Assembly: GCF_001921205.1 (NCBI RefSeq)
Contig: NZ_MSIE01000091.1
Span: forward strand, 1-36,626
Reading direction: 5' to 3'
Source of the DNA: Actinophytocola xanthii
GTDB taxonomy: Bacteria; Actinomycetota; Actinomycetes; Mycobacteriales; Pseudonocardiaceae
Length of the DNA stretch: 36,626 nt
Shown: positions 32,428 through 36,626 of the stretch, one piece after another
How the letters are laid out: every line of letters begins with the position of its first letter
Numbering within the stretch: position 1 is the stretch's first letter
Notes under the pieces: model-generated
Told to the model about the DNA's origin: nothing
The model's input: only the letters and a program-made list of their open reading frames with translations
Databases searched by the model: none
Program-made: the position numbers and the translations under genes

Positions 32428-33531
32428 TCACAGGTGGGAGGTGTCGTTCACCAGCCGAACCGAGGCCTGGCCGTCGGCGTAGAACTCCGCTATCGAGAGC
32501 GAGGCGAGGTCGAGGTGCAGGCGGAACAGCAGCGACGGCCCGGCGTCCAGGGCCAGCTGGAGCAGCGACTTGATCGGCGTCACGTGGCTGACCACGATCA
32601 CCGTGCTCGCGCCGTACCGGGCGATCAGCTCGTCGCGGGTCCGGCGCACCCGGCGGTGCACCTGCTGGAAGGACTCCCCGTCCGGCGCGGCCAGGGTGTG
32701 GTCGGCCAGCCAGCGGGCGTGCAGGTCCGGGTCGCGGTCGGCGGCCTCGGCGAAGGTGAGCCGCTCCCAGGCGCCGAAGTCGGTCTCCACCAGGCCCTCG
32801 TACACCCGGACCGACCCGCCGGTGGCCTCGGCCACCGCCGCCGCGGTCTGGCGGGCGCGGCCGAGCGGCGACGACACGATCGGGGTGCTCGCGTCGACGC
32901 CGGCGGTCCCGGCCAGCCGCTGTGCGGCCGCCTTCGCCTGGCGTTGGCCGAGGTCGGTCAGCGGGACCTCGCCCCGGCCCGAGTAACGGCGGTCCACCGA
33001 GAGCTCGGTCTGGCCGTGGCGCAGCAGCAGGAACCGGGTGGGCTTCCCCGCCGCGCCGGTCCACCCCGGGGCGGCGGCCGCGGCAACCCGCTCGGCGGGA
33101 GCGCGGCGGTCAGCTTTTCCCGGCTTGCCCGCCTGGGCGTCCATGGCCTCGTTGGCGAGCCGGTCGGCGTGGGTGTTGGCCGCACGCGGGATCCACTCGT
33201 AGGTGATCCGCTCGAACCCGCGAGCGATCCGCTTCGCCTCGAGCGCGAGCGGTTGCAGCGCGGGATGCCTGATCCGCCACCGCCCGGCCATCTGCTCGAC
33301 GACGAGCTTGGAGTCCATCCGCACCGCGACCACGTCAGCGCCGAGCTCCTCCGCGGCCCGCAGGCCGGCGATCAGGCCCTGGTACTCGGCGACGTTGTTC
33401 GTGTTCACGCCGATGCCTTCGGCCCGCTCGGCCAGCACCTGCCGGGTGTCCGCGTCGAACACGACCGCGCCGTAGCCGGCGGGGCCGGGGTTGCCGCGCG
33501 ACCCGCCGTCCGCCTCGACGACCACTCTCAC
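32428..33531 (-). CDS. bifunctional RNase H / acid phosphatase
   Basis: A 367-residue two-domain protein. Residues 1-135 form a type I RNase H with the acidic tetrad Asp8, Glu49, Asp73 and Asp123 (EADGGSRGNPG, NTNNVAEYQGL, RMDSKLVVEQ, HADRLANEA), which cuts RNA in RNA-DNA hybrids. Residues 165-367 form a histidine phosphatase of the CobC/phosphoglycerate mutase-like type, with LLLRHGQTE (His172), VETDFGAWE and VSHVTPIKSLL. M. tuberculosis Rv2228c (364 residues) has the same fusion and also lies in this gene cluster; its phosphatase half may act on alpha-ribazole phosphate, which would match cobC here. Start GTG 33531 lies in a 22-bp repeat shared with the DUF4326 start. Confidence 0.93.
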   Translation of the reverse strand: MRVVVEADGGSRGNPGPAGYGAVVFDADTRQVLAERAEGIGVNTNNVAEYQGLIAGLRAAEELGADVVAVRMDSKLVVEQMAGRWRIRHPALQPLALEAKRIARGFERITYEWIPRAANTHADRLANEAMDAQAGKPGKADRRAPAERVAAAAAPGWTGAAGKPTRFLLLRHGQTELSVDRRYSGRGEVPLTDLGQRQAKAAAQRLAGTAGVDASTPIVSSPLGRARQTAAAVAEATGGSVRVYEGLVETDFGAWERLTFAEAADRDPDLHARWLADHTLAAPDGESFQQVHRRVRRTRDELIARYGASTVIVVSHVTPIKSLLQLALDAGPSLLFRLHLDLASLSIAEFYADGQASVRLVNDTSHL

Positions 33532-33673
33532 CGGTCCGCCTCCCCGGAATTTTGACTGTTGGTCGCCTTGGGCTGAGACGGTGCGGTTGCGGCGCGTACT
33601 TGTGGCCAGGTTGCGTCACGTTCCCCTGAGGCGGCGGTCGAGGAGGTGGACCGGGAGATCGGCACGAGGTGTT

Positions 33674-34411
33674 TCACAGACCGGACTCCCCGGTGCGGAC
33701 GAGGATGGCGCCGCACTCCTCGCAGGTGAGGACCTCGTCGGCGGCCGCGGCGGAGATGCGCGAGATCGCGCTGCGGTCCAGCTCCAGCCGGCAGGCGCCG
33801 CAGCGTCGGGCGCGCAGCAGCGCGGCGCCGATGCCCTTGTTGCTTCGCACCCGCTCGTAGAGCCCGAGCAGCGGCTCGGGGACCTGGGGCAGCAGGGTCC
33901 TGCGTTCGGCGTCGCGGCGGGCCTGGGTGGTGTCGAGGTCGGCGAGCGCCTCGTCCCGCCGGCGGGCGGCGTCGGCCAGCGCCTCCTCGGCCTTGGCCAG
34001 CTCGACAGCGGCGTGCTGGTTGTCGAGCTCGACGGCCTCGCGGCGCTCCATCAGCTCGAGCAGGTCGTCCTCGAGCGTCGTCTGGCGGCGCTGCAACGTG
34101 GCCAGCTCGTGCTCGAGGTCGGTGAGCTGCTTTGCCGACACGGACCCCTCGGCGAGCATCGCCCGGTCGCGGTCCTCCCTGGCGCGGACGGCGTCGATCT
34201 CCTTCTCCTGCCGCTTCACCTCGCGGTCGAGGTCCGCCAGGGTGGTCTCGGTGGCGACCAGGGCGTCCCGCTTGGCCCGCACGGTCCGCTCGGCCTCGGC
34301 GATCTCGTCGAGCTCGGGCAGCGTGCGGCGCTGGTGCGTGACCCGCGCCAGCTCCGCGTCGGCGTCGGCGAGCTCCAGCAGACGGCGCTGCACGGCGGGA
34401 TCGGCTTTCAC
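33674..34411 (-). CDS. zinc-ribbon coiled-coil protein (Rv2229c type)
   Basis: A 245-residue protein with a long charged coiled coil (about 10-180; segments such as RTVRAKRDALVATETTLADL and DLEHELATLQRRQTTLEDDL), followed by a C-terminal zinc ribbon with Cys204/Cys207 (CGAC) and Cys230/Cys233 (CEEC). The length equals M. tuberculosis Rv2229c, and the place between the Nif3 and RNase H genes is conserved. Function is unknown; related proteins have been proposed to bind nucleic acid. GTG 34411 overlaps the Nif3 stop (GTGA). A 142-bp gap without a gene separates it from the RNase H gene. Confidence 0.88.
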   Translation of the reverse strand: MKADPAVQRRLLELADADAELARVTHQRRTLPELDEIAEAERTVRAKRDALVATETTLADLDREVKRQEKEIDAVRAREDRDRAMLAEGSVSAKQLTDLEHELATLQRRQTTLEDDLLELMERREAVELDNQHAAVELAKAEEALADAARRRDEALADLDTTQARRDAERRTLLPQVPEPLLGLYERVRSNKGIGAALLRARRCGACRLELDRSAISRISAAAADEVLTCEECGAILVRTGESGL

Positions 34412-35244
34412 CCTGGCATCCTCCCGGTAGAACCTGGCACCGATGCGACGGTCCAGGGGTCGGTGCGGCGAACGGAAACGACGATGTCGACCGTACCGCC
34501 GAGCGCCTCGCGCAGGATGCCCGCCGCCTGCTCGCACCACGGCCACTCGCTGGCCCAGTGCGCGACGTCGACGAGCGCGGGACGCCCGGGGTGCGCGAGG
34601 TGCTCGCCGGCCGGGTGGTGGCGCAGGTCGGCCGTCACGAACACGTCGACACCCGCCTCCGACGCGAGGTCGAGGTACCCGTCCCCCGCGCCGCCGGAGA
34701 CGGCCACCCTGCGCACCGGCCGGGCGGGGTCGCCCGCCGCGCGCACCCCGCCGGCGGTGGCGGGCAGGGCGTTCGCCACCCGCCGCACGAAGTCGGCGAG
34801 AGGCTCGGCCGCGGGCAGCTCGCCGATGCGCCCGATCCCCGTGCGTCCGTCCGGATTGGCCCGCAGCGGGGACAGGACGGTCACGCCGAGCGCCGCGGCG
34901 AGCGCGTCGGAGACCCCTGGCGCGGCGGCGTCGGCGTTGGTGTGGGCGCAGAATAGTCCGGTGCCGGCGCGCACCAGCCGGTGCACCAGGCTCCCCTTGG
35001 GAGTGTTGGCCGGCACGCCGTGCACGCCACGCAACAGCAGAGGATGGTGTGCCACAACGAGTTGTGCGTCGATCGCCAGTGCTTCGTCTACAGTGGACTC
35101 AACAGGGTCGACGCAGACCAGGACCCGCCGCACCGTCTCTTCCGGATCCCCGCAGACCAGCCCGACCGCGTCCCACGACTCGGCCAGCTCCGGCGGGTAG
35201 GCCCGCTCCAGCACCGCGACCACGTCCGCGAGCGTGGCACTCAT
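34408..35244 (-). CDS. Nif3-like dinuclear metal centre protein
   Basis: A 278-residue member of the Nif3/YbgI (DUF34) family, which forms hexamers with a two-metal site. Metal ligands are seen in VVAHHPLLLRG (His66-His67), CAHTNADAAAPG (101-105) and, near the C-terminus, DVAHWASEWP. The substrate is not established; links to nucleotide or cyclohydrolase-like chemistry and metal handling have been proposed for the family. ATG 35244 overlaps the cobC stop (ATGA) and has GGAGGG just upstream, so in-frame codons further upstream are not needed. It equals M. tuberculosis Rv2230c in context. Confidence 0.9.
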   Translation of the reverse strand: MSATLADVVAVLERAYPPELAESWDAVGLVCGDPEETVRRVLVCVDPVESTVDEALAIDAQLVVAHHPLLLRGVHGVPANTPKGSLVHRLVRAGTGLFCAHTNADAAAPGVSDALAAALGVTVLSPLRANPDGRTGIGRIGELPAAEPLADFVRRVANALPATAGGVRAAGDPARPVRRVAVSGGAGDGYLDLASEAGVDVFVTADLRHHPAGEHLAHPGRPALVDVAHWASEWPWCEQAAGILREALGGTVDIVVSVRRTDPWTVASVPGSTGRMPG

Positions 35245-36281
35245 CGCACCCTCCCCGGTTCGAGCTCGGCCCGCAGCGCAACCAGCAGCGGTTCGCACCG
35301 CCGGGGGTCGCGCACCGCCACCCGCAGGTGGTCGGTGGTCAGCCCGGGGAACGTGTCCCCCCGGCGGACGGCGATCCCCCTGGCGCGCAAGGCTTCCCGC
35401 ACCCGCTCCCCGTCGCGCACGCGCAGCAGCAGGTAGGGCCCGGCGGCCGGCAGGTGCACGCGAACACCCGGCAGCTCGGCGAGTGCCGCGGCCAGCACCG
35501 CCCGGTGCTCGGCGGTCTCCCGGGCAGCGGCCTCCGCCTCGGCCACCGCCAGCGGCTCGGCGCAGGCCGCGACGGCGGCCAGCTGCAACGTGCCGACCGG
35601 CCAGTGCGGGCGCGCGGCGGCCAGCCGGGCCAGCAGGGGTGGCGGGCCGAGCGCGTAGCCGGCCCGGAGGCCGGGCAGGGCCCAGGTCTTGGTCAGGCTG
35701 CGGAGGACGAGGACCCCGTCGAGAGCCTCACCCGCGAGCGACTCGACCTCCCCGGGAACCGCGTCCATGAACGCCTCGTCCACGACCAGCACCCGCCCGG
35801 GACGGGCCAGCGCGCGGAGGGTGTCGGCGGGATGCAGGACCGAGGTCGGGTTGGTGGGGTTGCCCAGCACGACGAGGTCGGCCTCCTCCGGCACGGCCGC
35901 GGCGTCCAGCTGGAACCCGTCGGCGGCGGCCAGCAGCACGTGGTGCACGGGGACCCCGGCCGTGCGCAGCGCCACCTCGGGTTCGGTGAACGAGGGGTGC
36001 ACCAGTGCCGCGAGCCGGGGCCGCAGCGCCGGCAGCAAGGCGAACCCCTCGGCGGCGCCCGCGAGCACGAGCACCTCGTCGGGTGACCGGCCGTGCCGAA
36101 CGGCGACGGCCCGGCGGGCGGCGGCATCGTGCTCGGCGGACGGGTAGCGGCCGATCTCGTCGAGCGCCTCGACCAGCCGGGACCGCAGCCACGCCGGCGG
36201 CGCGTCACCACGCACGTTGACCGCGAAGTCCTCGAGACCGGGTCGGGCGTCCACGTCGCCGTGATGCCGCAGGTCCGTCAC
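35241..36281 (-). CDS. cobC: PLP-dependent aminotransferase, CobC type (threonine-phosphate decarboxylase-like)
   Basis: A 346-residue class I/II fold PLP enzyme. It has VNVRGDAPPAWL at the N-terminal substrate arm, VLVLAGAAEGFALLP in the cofactor pocket, LGNPTNPTSVLHP, VVDEAFMD and the PLP lysine in RSLTKTWALPGLRAGYAL (Lys198). In other bacteria CobC/CobD makes aminopropanol phosphate for the cobalamin nucleotide loop; a histidinol-phosphate aminotransferase-like role is the alternative. M. tuberculosis Rv2231c holds the same place. Start GTG 36281 has TAGGAT 7 bp upstream and no ribosome binding site, which suggests a leaderless transcript. It heads the cobC-nif3-zinc ribbon operon. Confidence 0.88.
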   Translation of the reverse strand: MTDLRHHGDVDARPGLEDFAVNVRGDAPPAWLRSRLVEALDEIGRYPSAEHDAAARRAVAVRHGRSPDEVLVLAGAAEGFALLPALRPRLAALVHPSFTEPEVALRTAGVPVHHVLLAAADGFQLDAAAVPEEADLVVLGNPTNPTSVLHPADTLRALARPGRVLVVDEAFMDAVPGEVESLAGEALDGVLVLRSLTKTWALPGLRAGYALGPPPLLARLAAARPHWPVGTLQLAAVAACAEPLAVAEAEAAARETAEHRAVLAAALAELPGVRVHLPAAGPYLLLRVRDGERVREALRARGIAVRRGDTFPGLTTDHLRVAVRDPRRCEPLLVALRAELEPGRVR

Positions 36282-36288
36282 CGGCCGG

Positions 36289-36294
36289 ATCCTA
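36289..36294 (-). promoter_or_regulatory. -10 element for possible leaderless cobC transcript
   Basis: TAGGAT on the minus strand ends 7 bp before the GTG start. No Shine-Dalgarno sequence fits. The -35 hexamer is not close to consensus. Confidence 0.45.
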
Positions 36295-36331
36295 CCGACC
36301 CGCCTGGCGTTAATCGCTTTGCCTCCAGCCG

Positions 36332-36347
36332 CTGTAACGGATTACAG
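36332..36347. promoter_or_regulatory. perfect inverted repeat upstream of cobC (CTGTAA-N4-TTACAG)
   Basis: CTGTAA CGGA TTACAG has perfect 6-bp arms and lies 38 bp upstream of the cobC -10 element, a normal place for an operator. It is AT-rich compared with its surroundings. I cannot name the regulator. Confidence 0.5.
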
Positions 36348-36440
36348 TCCTCGACGACAACTTCACAGTACGAGGTGGACAGGCCGAAGGTGGCCGTCCT
36401 ATCTCGACACCGTGGGCCGATGATGGTCGGTTAACAACTG

Positions 36441-36472
36441 GTGTGCCGCGGGTTCGAGTCCCGCGCCGTGGC
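36441..36472 (+). other. tRNA 3'-half-like fragment (T-arm)
   Basis: GCGGG-TTCGAGT-CCCGC (36448-36464) is a perfect T-arm with the invariant TTC and a 7-base loop, followed by a 7-base stretch in the acceptor position. No matching 5' acceptor strand is present upstream and no CCA follows, so it is not a complete gene. The anticodon-like part upstream pairs only with several G-U pairs. Possible remnant from integration at a tRNA gene. Confidence 0.45.
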
Positions 36473-36477
36473 GTAGC

Positions 36478-36502
36478 TACGTCGTAGCTCAGCGGTCGAG
36501 CA
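36478..36502 (+). other. tRNA 5'-half-like fragment (D-arm)
   Basis: TAGCTCAGCGGTCGAGCA (36485-36502) is a typical D-arm: position 8-9 TA, stem GCTC/GAGC and loop with GG. The following bases do not form an anticodon stem. It lies after, not before, the T-arm fragment, so the two do not make one normal tRNA. Confidence 0.4.
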
Positions 36503-36582
36503 AATCCGGTCATCGCAACCTTGCCCGCGGTCCACCTTGACCGGCAGGACGCTGCGGGCCGGAGGTGATCGGTTACCTCTAA

Positions 36583-36626
36583 GAGCCTGTTCCTGAACTT
36601 ATTTGGTGAGGCGTTGGCTGGTGATG
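36583..36626 (+). mobile_element. possible terminal end of an insertion sequence, cut by the window edge
   Basis: GAGCCTGTTCCTGAACTTAT and the bases after it resemble, from memory, the terminal inverted repeats of actinobacterial IS5-type elements. Only 44 bp are present, with no transposase codons that can be read, so the call is weak. Confidence 0.3.

Noticed and set aside
32171-32573. Plus-strand open frames across 32171-32573
   Set aside because: They run antisense to RNase P RNA and into the RNase H gene, and no plausible protein is encoded.
36399-36472. A complete tRNA-Val with an AAC-like anticodon
   Set aside because: The anticodon stem needs three G-U pairs, no D-arm or matching 5' acceptor strand exists, and an AAC anticodon for Val would be unusual in bacteria.

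Overview
The window is high-GC DNA from an actinobacterium, most likely a member of the Pseudonocardiaceae or a close relative. This is inferred from gene content and was not tested by any search. It carries an F420 reductase, an LprG/P55 pair, an accessory SecA2, many GTG starts, 4-bp stop/start overlaps, and the backbone glnA2, caeA, panB, RNase H/phosphatase, zinc ribbon, Nif3 and cobC. That backbone follows the M. tuberculosis Rv2222c-Rv2231c order, with other genes inserted.

Left part (1-14.0 kb). Bases 1-355, read leftward, form the promoter and leader region of a ribosomal RNA operon that lies off the left edge, with two sigma70-type promoters and a boxA-like motif. Next on the minus strand are glnA2 (type I-alpha glutamine synthetase) and an MFS transporter, divergent from a GlxA-type regulator. 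The lprG-P55 lipoprotein/exporter operon follows, then a secreted CaeA-type hydrolase facing the accessory translocase secA2. nadE, panB, a terminator and a DHFR-like oxidoreductase complete this part.

Middle (14.0-23.3 kb). This part holds an SRPBCC protein, a membrane-anchored stand-alone FtsX-type extracellular domain, a Xi-class glutathionyl-hydroquinone-reductase-like protein, a proline iminopeptidase and an ECF sigma factor with a quinone oxidoreductase. It ends with a minus-strand operon of a small protein, an RNB ribonuclease, F420:NADPH reductase, a DUF4326 protein, a cytosolic BtuF-like metal receptor and a SAM methyltransferase.

Type IV secretion-like locus (23.3-31.6 kb, minus strand). 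Seven tightly packed genes run in the order VirB2-like small hydrophobic protein, VirB3-like two-TM protein, VirB4 ATPase, VirB6-like polytopic protein, VirB8/TcpC-like protein, VirB1-like lytic transglycosylase/NlpC-P60 hydrolase and a soluble protein of unknown function. No VirD4 coupling protein, relaxase or VirB11 gene is visible. This is the best candidate in the window for a poorly described system.

Right part (31.6-36.6 kb). RNase P RNA (rnpB) is followed on the same strand by the bifunctional RNase H/phosphatase, zinc-ribbon, Nif3-like and cobC genes. Past cobC are a palindrome, tRNA-like fragments and what may be the first bases of an insertion sequence. Both window edges therefore look like repeats (rRNA operon and possible IS), as expected of an assembly contig.
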